The translations under genes and the position numbers were made by a program. From Oxalicibacterium faecigallinarum (GTDB taxonomy: Bacteria > Pseudomonadota > Gammaproteobacteria > Burkholderiales > Burkholderiaceae_D): 64,000 bases of DNA. Under the pieces are notes generated by a model. That model was not told where the DNA came from. It made no database searches and was given only the letters and a program-made list of their open reading frames with translations. Below, one piece after another: positions 1-9,303 of the stretch (position 1 is its first letter; every line of letters begins with the position of its first letter). The DNA is taken from contig NZ_BMDI01000003.1 in assembly GCF_014635705.1 (NCBI RefSeq), positions 278,624 to 342,623 of the forward strand, read 5' to 3'.

Positions 1-1184
1 TTCTTGGCGGCGCTTTCAACCAGCACGCGCTGAATCGTGCCCACCATTTCATCGCTATAGCGACGGGTGTTGGCATCGATGGTCGCTTGCAGGCGCTGGA
101 GACGCTTGAGTTTGACTTCGTGTGGCGTATCGTCTTCCAGATTCGCCGCTGGCGTGCCGGGACGCGGGCTGAAGATGAAACTGAAGCTGTTGTCGTAGCC
201 GATGTCGGTAATCAGCTTCATCATTGCTTCAAAGTCTTCATCGGTTTCACCCGGGAAGCCGACAATGAAATCGGATGAGATCGAGATGTTCGGCCGGATC
301 GCGCGCAACTTGCGCAGTACGGATTTGTATTCGAGCGAGGTATAGCCACGCTTCATCGCCGCAAGAATGCGATCCGAGCCGTGTTGGGCTGGCAGATACA
401 GATGATCGACCAGCTTTGGCACTTTGGCATACGTATCGATCAGGCGTTGCGTGAATTCCTTCGGATGGCTGGTGACGAAACGGATGCGTTCGATGCCGGG
501 CAGCTCCGCGATGTATTCAATCAGCAAGGCGAAGTCGGCAATTTCGCCGTCTTCCATCTTGCCGCGATAGGCATTGACGTTCTGACCCAGCAGCGTGATT
601 TCCTTTACGCCTTGTGCTTCGAGTCCGGCAACTTCGGCCAGCACGTCTTCAAAGCGACGCGAGACTTCTTCGCCGCGTGTGTAAGGTACGACACAGTAGC
701 TGCAATACTTGCTGCAGCCTTCCATGATGGAGACGAATGCGGTCGCGCCTTCCACCTTGGCGGGCGGCATGTGATCGAATTTCTCGATTTCCGGAAAGCT
801 GATATCGACCTGCGAACGGCCGGTGGAGCGGCGTTGCTTGAGCATATCCGGCAGGCGATGCAAAGTCTGCGGTCCGAACACCAGATCGACATACGGTGCT
901 CGTTTGACGATGGCATCCCCTTCCTGAGAGGCCACGCAACCGCCGACGCCAATCAACAGATCGGGATTGGTACGCTTGAGTTCACGCAAGCGGCCGAGAT
1001 CGGAAAAAACCTTCTCCTGTGCCTTTTCGCGTACGGAGCACGTGTTCAGCAAAATCACGTCCGCATCTTCCGGACGATCCGTCTTGATCAGACCATCGGA
1101 CGCGCCCAGCACGTCGACCATCTTGTCCGAGTCGTACTCGTTCATCTGGCAACCGAAGGTCTTGATGTATATCTTTTTCTGCAT
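1..1184 (-). CDS. miaB: tRNA-2-methylthio-N6-dimethylallyladenosine synthase MiaB (3' end outside window)
   Basis: Radical SAM methylthiotransferase that adds a methylthio group to i6A37 of tRNAs reading UNN codons. The frame is open from an ATG at 1184 to the left edge, so about 394 residues are present and the C-terminal TRAM domain is missing. The start [20 protein letters not shown] is the UPF0004 domain with its first cluster cysteine. The other two cluster cysteines follow in NTCSVRE and GGCVASQ. The radical SAM triad is in [18 protein letters not shown]. Its substrate is made by MiaA, encoded 1.6 kb away on the same strand. A long open frame on the opposite strand is only a shadow. Identification is secure. 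Confidence 0.97.
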   Translation of the reverse strand, partial: MQKKIYIKTFGCQMNEYDSDKMVDVLGASDGLIKTDRPEDADVILLNTCSVREKAQEKVFSDLGRLRELKRTNPDLLIGVGGCVASQEGDAIVKRAPYVDLVFGPQTLHRLPDMLKQRRSTGRSQVDISFPEIEKFDHMPPAKVEGATAFVSIMEGCSKYCSYCVVPYTRGEEVSRRFEDVLAEVAGLEAQGVKEITLLGQNVNAYRGKMEDGEIADFALLIEYIAELPGIERIRFVTSHPKEFTQRLIDTYAKVPKLVDHLYLPAQHGSDRILAAMKRGYTSLEYKSVLRKLRAIRPNISISSDFIVGFPGETDEDFEAMMKLITDIGYDNSFSFIFSPRPGTPAANLEDDTPHEVKLKRLQRLQATIDANTRRYSDEMVGTIQRVLVESAAK

Positions 1185-1280
1185 GTAATGACTGACTAAT
1201 AAATTCGAATGAAGGCGCGAGTAACGTGCAATGTAGTGCAATAAATCGAATGCGCCGAAACGGAGAGGTCGCTACAACCG

Positions 1281-1613
1281 TTATTTGGCCGCATCCCTTT
1301 TAGGTAAGGGTTTCTTGATCTCTTCGTCGCTCAAAATCCAGACGCGATCAATGTTACCTTCCATGTTCTCTGTGTAATTCACGGTGAACTTGCGGCCGTA
1401 CAGCGCAACCGGCATTTCGATCAGATTCTGTTTGTTGCGAATCCAGGCACCCGGCGACAGTGTACGATCCTTGCCATCGAGGACAACCTGTGGATGCTTG
1501 CCGATCATGATCTCGCCCCGCTTGGTGATCGGCGGAAATGGCCGTTCAAAAGCATGTGCGGGCAGCATGGCTGCGGCCAGTGCACAACTGATCACAATAT
1601 GACGCATCGACAT
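1281..1613 (-). CDS. small exported protein of unknown function
   Basis: A 110-residue protein I do not recognise. The N-terminus MSMRHIVISCALAAAMLPAHA is a clear Sec signal peptide with likely cleavage after AHA. The mature part is about 90 residues, basic and polar, with no cysteine. It contains GKHPQVVLDGKDRTLSPGAW and ends in a lysine-rich tail. It lies 96 bp upstream of miaB on the same strand, so it could be co-transcribed with it. No strong Shine-Dalgarno is visible, and a second ATG two codons in could serve instead. A periplasmic location follows from the signal; the role is unknown. Confidence 0.75.
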   Translation of the reverse strand: MSMRHIVISCALAAAMLPAHAFERPFPPITKRGEIMIGKHPQVVLDGKDRTLSPGAWIRNKQNLIEMPVALYGRKFTVNYTENMEGNIDRVWILSDEEIKKPLPKRDAAK

Positions 1614-1784
1614 GTTGATATCCGTTCGGGCGGAAAGACGAGGAAGGCGTGCGCAGGCAGCTGAGCGGTGCTAAAAAGACTTGAAAAAGCGGCAAAACCG
1701 CACAAAGTGATCAAGGCACGAACACGCGAAATGATATCACGCCGCCTATGCGTGCTTGTTCACAGACAGCGTTGTGCGCATTTG

Positions 1785-1813
1785 TTACAACTGTGGCAAG
1801 CTAACGCAATAAT
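1785..1813 (+). promoter_or_regulatory. probable sigma-70 promoter of dps
   Basis: TTACAA (1785-1790), a 17-bp spacer and AATAAT (1808-1813) lie 28 bp upstream of the dps ATG. Spacing is ideal and both hexamers are moderate matches. No OxyR-type site was recognised. Confidence 0.45.
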
Positions 1814-1840
1814 CTATTCTCAACCTGCTAAGGATCACAA

Positions 1841-2335
1841 ATGGCAACCAAGAAAACCAACCCAACCAAGATCGATATCGGCATTTCTGAAAAAGACCGC
1901 GCAAAAATTGCGGAAGGACTCTCCGGCTTTCTGGCTGACAGCTACACGCTGTACCTGATGACCCATAACTTCCACTGGAATGTGACCGGTCCGATGTTTA
2001 CCAGCCTGCACGCCATGTTCATGACCCAGTACACCGAACAATGGGCGGCGCTGGACGAAATCGCCGAACGTATCCGTGCACTCGGTTATCCGGCGCCGGG
2101 GACTTACGCACAATTTGCCAAACTGGCGACCGTAAAGGAAGTTGCCGGCGTGCCAAAAGCGCTGGACATGGTGGCGCATCTGGTTGCTGCCCATGAGGCG
2201 ACGGCGCGTACCGGTCGTAACATTTTCCCGCTGGTTGATAAAGCAAACGACCAGCCGACCGCCGATTTGCTGACGCGTCGTCTGGAAATCCATGAAAAAA
2301 CCGCATGGATGCTGCGCAGCCTGCTGGAAGAATAA
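1841..2335 (+). CDS. dps: DNA starvation/stationary-phase protein Dps (ferritin-like)
   Basis: A 164-residue ferritin-like protein, within the usual size for Dps. Family members assemble into dodecamers that oxidise and store iron with hydrogen peroxide and may coat DNA. The ferroxidase signature is visible around residues 40-75: THNFHWNVTGPMF, then HAMFMTQYTE and WAALDEIAERIRALG, supplying the conserved His, Asp and Glu ligands between subunits. A lysine-rich N-terminal tail (MATKKTNPTK) resembles DNA-binding tails of other Dps proteins. AAGGA lies 9 nt before the ATG. The gene is monocistronic and ends at a strong terminator. Confidence 0.95.
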   Translation: MATKKTNPTKIDIGISEKDRAKIAEGLSGFLADSYTLYLMTHNFHWNVTGPMFTSLHAMFMTQYTEQWAALDEIAERIRALGYPAPGTYAQFAKLATVKEVAGVPKALDMVAHLVAAHEATARTGRNIFPLVDKANDQPTADLLTRRLEIHEKTAWMLRSLLEE

Positions 2336-2376
2336 GGAGCGCAGGGCGTATCCCGCTCTGATTTTTTGCTTCTATC

Positions 2377-2410
2377 AAGCCCGCACCGTTTATCCGGTGC
2401 GGGCTTTTTT
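2377..2410 (+). terminator. intrinsic terminator of dps
   Basis: A perfect 12-bp stem (AAGCCCGCACCG with its complement, 2377-2388 and 2395-2406) with a 6-nt loop, continuing into a run of T. It begins about 40 bp after the dps stop. Confidence 0.92.
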
Positions 2411-2529
2411 CATGGGCCAGACCTTATGCAGGAACTGCATTTGCAATCACGAATTACTTCGTAGTCGGGAACTGAAGGCAGCGTTATAGTGACTTTGCCC
2501 TCTGTCATTCCTTGATTTTCGTGGTTTGG

Positions 2530-2557
2530 CCCTCACCGAAACGTGAGGGTCTTTTTT
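2530..2557 (+). terminator. second rightward intrinsic terminator
   Basis: Stem CCCTCAC/GTGAGGG (2530-2536, 2543-2549) with loop CGAAAC, followed by TCTTTTTTT. No protein gene lies between it and the dps terminator, so it ends either dps read-through or a short unannotated transcript. Confidence 0.8.
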
Positions 2558-2610
2558 TGCCTATGCCCTATGTATGAATATCACGTGCGGCAATAGGCGC
2601 CCGGACTGAA

Positions 2611-2646
2611 AAACAAAAAACCCGCCTTGCAGAAGCAGGGCGGGTT
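2611..2646 (-). terminator. leftward terminator of the tRNA-Met gene
   Basis: A stem of AAACCCGCC with its complement, extended by four further pairs (one G-U) around an AGAA loop at 2618-2646. The A-run at 2611-2620 is a T-run on the minus strand. It sits 27 bp beyond the 3' end of the tRNA gene. Confidence 0.85.
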
Positions 2647-2672
2647 TCAGGTTGTTCCGGAGAACACATTCT

Positions 2673-2749
2673 TGGTGGTGATAGGTGGACTTGAACCACC
2701 GACCCCAGCATTATGAGTGCTGTGCTCTAACCAACTGAGCTATATCACC
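2673..2749 (-). tRNA. tRNA-Met (elongator), anticodon CAU
   Basis: A 77-nt cloverleaf with encoded CCA. The acceptor stem is GGTGATA/TATCACC, the discriminator is A, the D arm is GCTC/GAGC and the T loop is TTCAAGT. The anticodon loop is CTCATAA on stem CAGCA/TGCTG. The acceptor stem is fully paired, so this is not an initiator tRNA. CAU could also mean lysidine-modified Ile2, but the anticodon arm (AGCACTCATAATGCTGGGGT) follows the elongator Met pattern. Confidence 0.92.
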
Positions 2750-2825
2750 AGATAGCCAGAGATTATGTCGGCTTTCGGTAAGGCTGTCAATATGTGTATT
2801 TTGTTGTCGTCCGTGCAAGAGGACG

Positions 2826-3785
2826 TCACGATGTCGCGTCAGGCAGGCGTGTCTGGATCAGTTGCCGCACGGCTTGTGGGGCATCAGGTCTTAGGCAGTC
2901 GATGATCTGCCGGTCAGGCATGGAGCGTAGCCAGGTGATCTGCCGTTTGGCGAGCTGGCGCGTGGCGACGATGCCTTTTTCGCGAAGTTCGGCCACGTCG
3001 TACAGACCATCTAGATATTCCCATGTCTGCCGATAGCCGACGCAGCGGATTGATGGCAAGCCAGGATGTAAATCGCCACGACGGCGCAGCATCTCAACCT
3101 CGTCGATCAGCCCGCCATCACGTAACATGGCATCAAAACGCTGGGCGATGCGACGATGCAAGACGCCGCGATCGGAAGGTTCCAAGGCGATGGGCAGCAA
3201 ATCAAAAGGCAATGCCACCTTCGGTGCACGTGCCAGCAGGGACGACATTGGCTGACCCGTCAGCAGATAAATTTCCAGTGCCCGCTGAATTCGTTGTGAG
3301 TCATTGGGTTTGAGGCGTGCTGCGGTTTCCGGATCAATCGTGGCCAGACGTGCATGCAGCGCCGGCGTGCCCAATGCTGCTTCATCTTGATCGAGTGCCG
3401 CGCGGGTAGCGGCATCTGCCTGCGGTAAGTCATCGAGTCCATCCCGCAAACCCTTGAAGTACAGCATGGTGCCGCCGACCAGCAAGGGCAACTTGCCGCG
3501 CGTCTGAATCTCGGCGACGAGGCGAATCGCATCCTGACGAAATTGCATGACCGAATAGGCATCCAGCGGATCGAGAATGTCGATCAGATGATGGGGCACC
3601 TGTGCCTGTTCTTCCTTGGTAGGTTTGGCGGTGCCGATATCCATGCCGCGATAGACGAGGGCGGAATCCACCGAGATGATTTCTGATGGAATGTGCGCGG
3701 CAATGTCGAGCGCAGCGGCAGTCTTGCCGGACGCGGTTGGTCCCATGATCGCGACAGCCAGTGGTTTGCGGACGGCGGTGTTCAT
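2826..3785 (-). CDS. miaA: tRNA dimethylallyltransferase MiaA
   Basis: Transfers a dimethylallyl group to A37 of tRNAs reading UNN codons, giving i6A, the substrate of MiaB. 319 residues, close to the 316 of E. coli. The P-loop GPTASGKT is near residue 16, followed by [16 protein letters not shown] with the catalytic Asp and the isoprenoid-binding segment. [13 protein letters not shown] is the conserved tRNA-binding region. I start at the ATG at 3785 rather than a TTG two codons upstream. The gene follows mutL with a 16-bp gap, so the two are co-transcribed, as in many proteobacteria. Confidence 0.96.
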   Translation of the reverse strand: MNTAVRKPLAVAIMGPTASGKTAAALDIAAHIPSEIISVDSALVYRGMDIGTAKPTKEEQAQVPHHLIDILDPLDAYSVMQFRQDAIRLVAEIQTRGKLPLLVGGTMLYFKGLRDGLDDLPQADAATRAALDQDEAALGTPALHARLATIDPETAARLKPNDSQRIQRALEIYLLTGQPMSSLLARAPKVALPFDLLPIALEPSDRGVLHRRIAQRFDAMLRDGGLIDEVEMLRRRGDLHPGLPSIRCVGYRQTWEYLDGLYDVAELREKGIVATRQLAKRQITWLRSMPDRQIIDCLRPDAPQAVRQLIQTRLPDATS

Positions 3786-3801
3786 ACGCAATGCGATGCC
3801 A

Positions 3802-5643
3802 TCATTGACCGCGCTGGAACAATTTATCCAGATCGGAAAGGCTGAGCTGAACCCACGTCGGTCTGCCGTGGTTGCACTGATCGGAGCGCTCGGTGGCTTC
3901 CATCTGGCGCAACAAGGCGTTCATTTCCGGAATGGTCAGGATGCGATTGGCGCGGACTGCTGTATGGCAGGCCAATGTGCCCAGCATTTCATTGCGTCTT
4001 TCAAGCAGGACGCGCGAGCCGCCGAATTCGCGTACATCGCGCAACACGTCGCGTGCCAGCGATTGTGCGTCGGCGTTCTTCAATAAAACAGGCACTGCAC
4101 GCACGGCCAGTGTGGTGGGCGACAGGGCGGTGATGTCGAACCCGAGCGAGCGCAGGATCTCCTGATTTTCGCTCGCCGTGCCGACATCGACTTCATCGGC
4201 GTAAAACGTGACGGGAATCAGCAGTGGTTGCACCTGCATGGCATCACTGTCCAGCGCGTTCTTCAATTGCTCATACAAGATGCGCTCATGCGCTGCATGC
4301 ATGTCGATCAGTGCCAGTCCCTTGCGGTTCTGTGCCAGAACAAAGATGCCGTGTAACTGGGCGATCGCAAAGCCGAGCGGATATTCCTCGTCCTCTGGCA
4401 TGGATTGCGGCGGTGCTGCTGCGGCAGAGGCAAGGCCGCTGTTCGTATAGGACGGCGTTGCAGGGGATGCCGTGGCAGCGGCAAAAAAGTTGCCGTAGTT
4501 TTCCGTGCTCTGTGCAACGCCCTGATTGCTGCTGCCCGAGTTGAACTGCATGCCAAACGAGGTTTGCTGTTGCTCGCGCAGCCATGGCAGCACAGATGAT
4601 GGTGCGGGTGTTGGTGCCGGCGCTGCGCCATGCGCAGTCGCAGAAGTCTGCGCAAGCGCACGCTGGACGGCATGAAAGACAAACTGATGGACGGCGCGAC
4701 TGTCGCGGAAACGCACTTCGATCTTGGACGGATGCACATTGACATCCACCAGCGAGGGATCAAGATCGAGACTGATCACATAAGACGGATAGCGATCACC
4801 ATGCAGCACATCCTGATAGGCAGAGCGCACTGCATGCGTGAGCAACTTGTCGCGCACGAAGCGGCCATTGACATAAAAGTACTGTGCATCGGCGCGTGCC
4901 TTGGAGGCGGTCGGCAAACCGATAAAGCCATGCAGATGCAACGGGCCTGCCTGCTCGTCAATTGGCAGACGCGCGCCGGAAAATTCATTGCCCAGCACTT
5001 GGGCGCTGCGCTTGGCGATGTCGTTGACGGTCCAGTGGTCGACGGTTTTGCCGTTATGCGTAAGGGAGAATGCAACGTCGGGACGAGAAAGCGCAATGCG
5101 ACGGACGACTTCGGCGCAATGACCGAATTCGGTTTGTTCTGTTTTCAGAAACTTGCGACGTGCCGGCGTGTTGAAGTAAAGGTCCTGCACATCGATCGTG
5201 GTGCCGACGGCACCGGCGGATGGTACGACTTGCGACTGATGGTTGCCGACGATTTCCCATGCATGTTCGGCATCGGCGGTACGCGAGGTCAGTGTCAGTT
5301 GTGCGACTGAAGCGATGGAGGCGAGTGCCTCGCCGCGAAAGCCGAGAGTGGCCACGTTTTCCAGTTCGGTCAGCGAAGCAATCTTGGAGGTCGCGTGCCG
5401 TGCCAGCGCCAGTGGCATCTGATCCGGCGTGATGCCGCGTCCATTGTCGGTAATCGCAATGCGTTTGACGCCGCCTTGCTCAAGACGGACGGTGATCTGT
5501 GTTGCCCCGGCATCGAGCGCGTTTTCCAGCAACTCCTTGACGACAGCGGAAGGTCGTTCGACGACTTCGCCTGCGGCAATTTGCGAAATGAGCTGATCGG
5601 AAAGCGGCTGGATCGGACGGAAGGAAGGCTGGGTTGCGTGCAT
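3802..5643 (-). CDS. mutL: DNA mismatch repair protein MutL, endonuclease-motif type
   Basis: ATPase that links MutS mismatch recognition to strand removal. 613 residues. The GHKL ATPase motifs lie in the first 120 residues: [17 protein letters not shown] and [11 protein letters not shown] low-complexity Ala/Pro/Ser linker covers about 335-430. The C-terminal dimerisation domain contains [12 protein letters not shown], which fits the DQHA(X)2E(X)4E metal-binding endonuclease motif with M for Q. It also has ACHTAVRAN and QCNHGRPT, matching the other zinc/active-site motifs. This predicts a nicking MutL working without MutH. It is the first gene of mutL-miaA and diverges from dedA. Confidence 0.96.
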   Translation of the reverse strand: MHATQPSFRPIQPLSDQLISQIAAGEVVERPSAVVKELLENALDAGATQITVRLEQGGVKRIAITDNGRGITPDQMPLALARHATSKIASLTELENVATLGFRGEALASIASVAQLTLTSRTADAEHAWEIVGNHQSQVVPSAGAVGTTIDVQDLYFNTPARRKFLKTEQTEFGHCAEVVRRIALSRPDVAFSLTHNGKTVDHWTVNDIAKRSAQVLGNEFSGARLPIDEQAGPLHLHGFIGLPTASKARADAQYFYVNGRFVRDKLLTHAVRSAYQDVLHGDRYPSYVISLDLDPSLVDVNVHPSKIEVRFRDSRAVHQFVFHAVQRALAQTSATAHGAAPAPTPAPSSVLPWLREQQQTSFGMQFNSGSSNQGVAQSTENYGNFFAAATASPATPSYTNSGLASAAAAPPQSMPEDEEYPLGFAIAQLHGIFVLAQNRKGLALIDMHAAHERILYEQLKNALDSDAMQVQPLLIPVTFYADEVDVGTASENQEILRSLGFDITALSPTTLAVRAVPVLLKNADAQSLARDVLRDVREFGGSRVLLERRNEMLGTLACHTAVRANRILTIPEMNALLRQMEATERSDQCNHGRPTWVQLSLSDLDKLFQRGQ

Positions 5644-5771
5644 CCCGGCATTATAGCGGTTGCATGCCGGTGGATTGCCTTGCCTGGCGCAGGGCAGCGG
5701 ATTGCAAAATCATGGGCATTCCATCGCAAACGGTCTGCTCAGGTATCATGAGCGGGCAATCAAGGAGAATT

Positions 5772-6431
5772 ATGGATTTCATGCAGTTCTTCGACATGAT
5801 CTTGCATGTCGACAAGTATCTCGGTGTGTTCATCACACAGTACGGCCCTTTGATTTATCTGGTGTTGTTTGCCATCATTTTCAGCGAAACGGGTCTGGTT
5901 ATTTTTCCTTTTCTGCCGGGCGATACCTTGCTGTTCATCGCCGGTGCCTTTTGTGCATCCGGTGCCATGCATATCGGCTTGCTGCTGTTTTTGCTGAGCG
6001 CGGCGGCAATTCTTGGCAATACGGTCAATTATCTGATCGGTGCCCGAATCGGCGATAAGGTCTATACGCATGACTATCGCTGGCTGGATCGGGCTGCCTT
6101 GCAGCGCACGCATGCGTTCTATGAAAATCATGGCGGGAAATTTCTGGTGATGGCGCGCTTTCTGCCCATCGTGCGTACCTTTGCGCCATTCGTTGCGGGC
6201 GTGTCGAAAATGACGTTTGCCAAGTTTCAGTTATTTAACTGTGCCGGCGCGTTTCTCTGGATCGTGGGTTTGGTGACGGCCGGCTACTTGTTCGGCAATA
6301 TTCCGATCATTCGCGATCATCTCAGCACCATCGTCCTGACTGGGGTGGCTGCCGCAACGGTGCCGGTTCTGTTTGGCGTGTTGTGGAAGCTGTGCAAGCG
6401 CGTGTCTGGCAAGCCTTCGCAACCCTCCTAA
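5772..6431 (+). CDS. DedA family inner-membrane protein
   Basis: A 219-residue DedA (SNARE-associated/VTT) protein. Members are implicated in envelope lipid homeostasis and membrane potential, and some flip undecaprenyl phosphate or phosphatidylethanolamine. Four or five hydrophobic helices are apparent. The motifs are present: FSETGLVIFPFLPGDTLLF, GNTVNYLIGARIG and MARFLPIVRTFAPFVAG, the last holding the conserved arginines. The start is fixed by AAGGAGAATT directly before the ATG at 5772; the upstream in-frame extension has no ribosome site. It diverges from mutL and converges on amiC with a shared hairpin terminator. Substrate unknown. Confidence 0.93.
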   Translation: MDFMQFFDMILHVDKYLGVFITQYGPLIYLVLFAIIFSETGLVIFPFLPGDTLLFIAGAFCASGAMHIGLLLFLLSAAAILGNTVNYLIGARIGDKVYTHDYRWLDRAALQRTHAFYENHGGKFLVMARFLPIVRTFAPFVAGVSKMTFAKFQLFNCAGAFLWIVGLVTAGYLFGNIPIIRDHLSTIVLTGVAAATVPVLFGVLWKLCKRVSGKPSQPS

Positions 6432-6458
6432 AAGACTGCGCAAGGTTTGCACAGTCTT
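6432..6458. terminator. shared hairpin between dedA and amiC
   Basis: AAGACTG, one C-A mismatch, GCAA, loop GGT, TTGC, CAGTCTT. It fills the 25-bp gap between the two convergent stop codons. No long T-run follows on either side, so efficiency is uncertain. Confidence 0.55.
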
Positions 6459-7785
6459 ACATCATGCGGCCTTTGGCCAGCGGCGGGTTTTTTGCGAAGT
6501 AGCGCTTGATGCCTTGCGCGATCGCTTCTGCCATCTTGTCCTGATAGGCATTGTCATTGAGTTTGGCTTCTTCTTCCGGATTGGAGATGAACGCGGTCTC
6601 GATCAGGATGCTTGGAATGTCCGGTGCCTTGAGCACGGCAAAACCTGCCTGCTCGACCGCATTCTTGTGCAGGCGATTGATGCCGCCAATTTCCTGTAAC
6701 ACGGCCTTGCCGAGCTTGAGACTGTCGTTGATCTGTGCCGTGGTAGACAGATCAAACAGGACGCTCGCCAATTGTTTGTCGGCGCCGTTTTTCAGATTGG
6801 CGCCACCGATCAGATCGGCCGCATTTTCCTTGTTGGCCAGCCAGCGCGCCGCGGTCGAACTGGCACCTTTTTCCGATAGTGCAAAAACGGAAGAGCCATT
6901 GGCAGTCGGCTTGACGAAGGCATCGGCGTGGATCGACACAAACAGGTCGGCATTCACTCGGCGTGCTTTCTGGACGCGCGTGCCGAGCGGGACAAAGTAG
7001 TCGCCGTCACGCGTGAGCATCACGCGCATATTCGGCTCACGTTCCAGCTTGGCCTTGAGTCGCTTGGCAATAGACAGAACGATATTCTTTTCATAACTGC
7101 CGCGACGCCCGATCGCCCCCGGATCTTCGCCACCATGACCCGGATCGAGCGCAATCGTCAGCATGCGCGTGACCTGTGGCGCTGTGTTCGGCTTTGGACC
7201 GGGTTTGGGTTCGGCAAAAGGCGGCGTGTTTTCTGCCAGTGGCGGAGTCGGTGACGACAATCCGCTATCTACCGGATCGTCGAGTGACCATTTGCCTTCG
7301 CGGATCAGGGCGGCAATCGGATCAGGCGGATTGACCGGATACAAGTCGAAGACAAGGCGATGCTGGTACTCGGCGATCGGTGCCAACGTAAACACCTGCG
7401 GATTGACTTCTTCCTTGAGATCGAACACAAGGCGCACAACATGCGGCTTGTTTTGTCCCACGCGAATCTGGCTGACGTAAGGATCGTTGGGCTGAACCTT
7501 GGCCACCAGACTCTTGAGTGTCGGGCTGAGGTCGATGCCTTCAATATCGATGACCAGCCGCTCCGGATTCTTGAGCGTGAAATGCTGGGTCTTGAGGTCG
7601 CTGTCGTTTTCCAGCGTGATGCGTGTGTAGTCTTCGGCAGGCCACATGCGCACAGCGAGAATCTGTGCGGCCCGAGCGGTCAGTGGCGTCAGAAGCGAGA
7701 TGAGAAGCGTGCCCCCGGCCTTGAGAACCGTGCGGCGTCTTTTGGCAATTACAGATTGGGTGCGAATTTCAGTCGGTTCAGACAT
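6457..7785 (-). CDS. amiC: N-acetylmuramoyl-L-alanine amidase (AmiC type), Tat-exported
   Basis: Periplasmic zinc amidase that cuts septal peptidoglycan during daughter-cell separation. 442 residues. The N-terminus has a Tat-like signal, AKRRRTVLKAGG followed by a hydrophobic stretch, as in E. coli AmiC. An AMIN domain (about 45-150) targets the protein to the septum. A proline-rich linker follows, then an Amidase_3 domain from about 210 with IALDPGHGGEDPGAIG, SYEKNIVLSIAKRL, VSIHADAF and ILIETAFISNPEEE carrying the zinc ligands and catalytic Glu. The start overlaps the end of tsaE by 37 bp, a common arrangement. Confidence 0.95.
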   Translation of the reverse strand: MSEPTEIRTQSVIAKRRRTVLKAGGTLLISLLTPLTARAAQILAVRMWPAEDYTRITLENDSDLKTQHFTLKNPERLVIDIEGIDLSPTLKSLVAKVQPNDPYVSQIRVGQNKPHVVRLVFDLKEEVNPQVFTLAPIAEYQHRLVFDLYPVNPPDPIAALIREGKWSLDDPVDSGLSSPTPPLAENTPPFAEPKPGPKPNTAPQVTRMLTIALDPGHGGEDPGAIGRRGSYEKNIVLSIAKRLKAKLEREPNMRVMLTRDGDYFVPLGTRVQKARRVNADLFVSIHADAFVKPTANGSSVFALSEKGASSTAARWLANKENAADLIGGANLKNGADKQLASVLFDLSTTAQINDSLKLGKAVLQEIGGINRLHKNAVEQAGFAVLKAPDIPSILIETAFISNPEEEAKLNDNAYQDKMAEAIAQGIKRYFAKNPPLAKGRMM

Positions 7786-8237
7786 GCATTACCTTGATCG
7801 GACAACGCCAACAATTCTACATCACGCCCCTGCCCGGCTACAGAGAGGGAAATCCGCAGATCGGGATTGGGCAAAACGCCATCGGCCTTTTCCGGCCACT
7901 CGATGATGCAGACGGTTTCAGCGTTGAAATGTTCCCGAAAACCTGCATCGAGAAATTCTTCGGGACCGCTCATGCGATACAAATCGAAATGCACCACCTG
8001 CAACGAGCCGCTTGCCGTCTCGATCGTATAGGGTTCTGCCAGTGTGTAGGTTGGACTTTTTACGCGTCCGTCATATCCCAGTGCGTGTAGCATCGCGCGC
8101 GTCAATGCCGTTTTGCCGGCGCCCAGATCGCCATGCAGATACAGCGTCATGCCGGGCGTGATGGCGTGGGCAAGAGCCGTACCCAGCGCCAGCGTGGCGG
8201 CTTCTTCGTGCAGGTGCGCGGTGATATGGTCGGGCAT
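7749..8237 (-). CDS. tsaE: tRNA threonylcarbamoyladenosine biosynthesis ATPase TsaE
   Basis: ATPase partner of TsaB and TsaD in making t6A37 of ANN-reading tRNAs. 162 residues, with Walker A LHGDLGAGKTALTRAML near residue 35. SPTYTLAEPY, VHFDLYRM and IIEWPEKA follow in the family order. It overlaps amiC, the usual proteobacterial neighbour. The partner tsaD is 29 kb away in this window. Confidence 0.95.
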   Translation of the reverse strand: MPDHITAHLHEEAATLALGTALAHAITPGMTLYLHGDLGAGKTALTRAMLHALGYDGRVKSPTYTLAEPYTIETASGSLQVVHFDLYRMSGPEEFLDAGFREHFNAETVCIIEWPEKADGVLPNPDLRISLSVAGQGRDVELLALSDQGNACLNRLKFAPNL

Positions 8238-8264
8238 GGGATGAGCTTAATGCGGGAACAGCCG

Positions 8265-9155
8265 TTACTGTAACAGCGCCAGCCACACAGGCAAGGTTCC
8301 CATCGATAGCAGCGTGCCTGCAGAAATGAGGAAGGCAGTGAAGGGGCCGTTGCCGCCCATACGAACGGCCAGCACATAGCAGCTTGAAGCGGTGGGCAAG
8401 GCGGCAAACATGACAACCATCGTCAGTTGCGCCGGCGGCAGATTGGCCCAGATGCCCAGTGCATACGTGATTGCGGGCACAGCAATCAGTTTGACGGCGA
8501 GAAACCATGCGGTAATGCCTTTGGATTCGTTCAGGCCGGTCATGCGCAACCCGGCTCCGACCATGATCAGGCCAAGCGCGATCGATGCGTTGCCCAGACG
8601 GGACAGGAAGGCGGAGGCCAGCTCCGGTAACTGAAAGCCCGCAATATTGAACAGGACGCCGCTCATGGTGGCCATCAGCAGCGGGTTCTTCAGCAATTCC
8701 AGCAGCAGGCCACCCTTGTCTTTGACCAGCGCATGCACCGCGCCCATATTGCACAAGGGGACGGCGAAGCCGATGATCAGACCCATCAGTGAGGTACCCT
8801 CAGCGCCACCAAGACGACTGGCGATTGCCAGAGCGATATAAGAATTGAAACGAAACGCCGTTTGGACCCCCGATTCGAAAATCATTGGGCCGACCTTGAA
8901 TAACGGTTTCGCCAGCCAGCCAAGCAGAATGCCGCTGATGCAGGCCGCCATGGCAATCTGCAAAAACGTGCCGGTTTTCGAAAAGTCGATCGGTGAACGT
9001 GCCGTGGAATAAAACAGCAGGGCAGGAAACAGGATGTAGTAAATCATCCGTTCCATGCCTTCCCAGAAAGGCGCGCCCCATTTGGTGACGCGAATCAGTA
9101 TCGCGCCGAAGAGAATCAGCAGGAAGTCCGGCAGCAGGATGTTGACGATATGCAT
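8265..9155 (-). CDS. AEC family (auxin efflux carrier-like) transporter
   Basis: A 296-residue membrane protein with about ten hydrophobic helices in two halves, typical of the AEC/MleP family of malate, malonate or other organic-acid permeases. Recognisable segments are ILFPALLFYSTAR near residue 45, FRFNSYIALAIA near 105 and PLCNMGAVHALV near 135. A charged loop (RMTGLNESKG) lies in the second half. The gene is 148 bp downstream of the response regulator gene on the same strand and may belong to that system's regulon. An organic-acid substrate is inferred from family and context. Confidence 0.87.
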   Translation of the reverse strand: MHIVNILLPDFLLILFGAILIRVTKWGAPFWEGMERMIYYILFPALLFYSTARSPIDFSKTGTFLQIAMAACISGILLGWLAKPLFKVGPMIFESGVQTAFRFNSYIALAIASRLGGAEGTSLMGLIIGFAVPLCNMGAVHALVKDKGGLLLELLKNPLLMATMSGVLFNIAGFQLPELASAFLSRLGNASIALGLIMVGAGLRMTGLNESKGITAWFLAVKLIAVPAITYALGIWANLPPAQLTMVVMFAALPTASSCYVLAVRMGGNGPFTAFLISAGTLLSMGTLPVWLALLQ

Positions 9156-9303
9156 GGAAGATCAGCGCGAGCCAATAAAAGTCGTCAATAAAAGGAAAAG
9201 GACAACAGCAGCGGATGCAAGGCCTGAATCTGTACCTCTTATACTGTCGCCCGTATGATGCCGGTAAACTCTTGCTGCTAACTTACTTGAAGCGTGTGTC
9301 GAC

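Noticed and set aside
381..1199. 272-codon frame on the plus strand opposite miaB
   Set aside because: The minus-strand frame gives a complete set of MiaB motifs; the plus-strand product has no family character.
4630..5310. 226-codon plus-strand frame inside mutL
   Set aside because: Covers the conserved ATPase region of MutL on the other strand; no ribosome site or recognisable domain.
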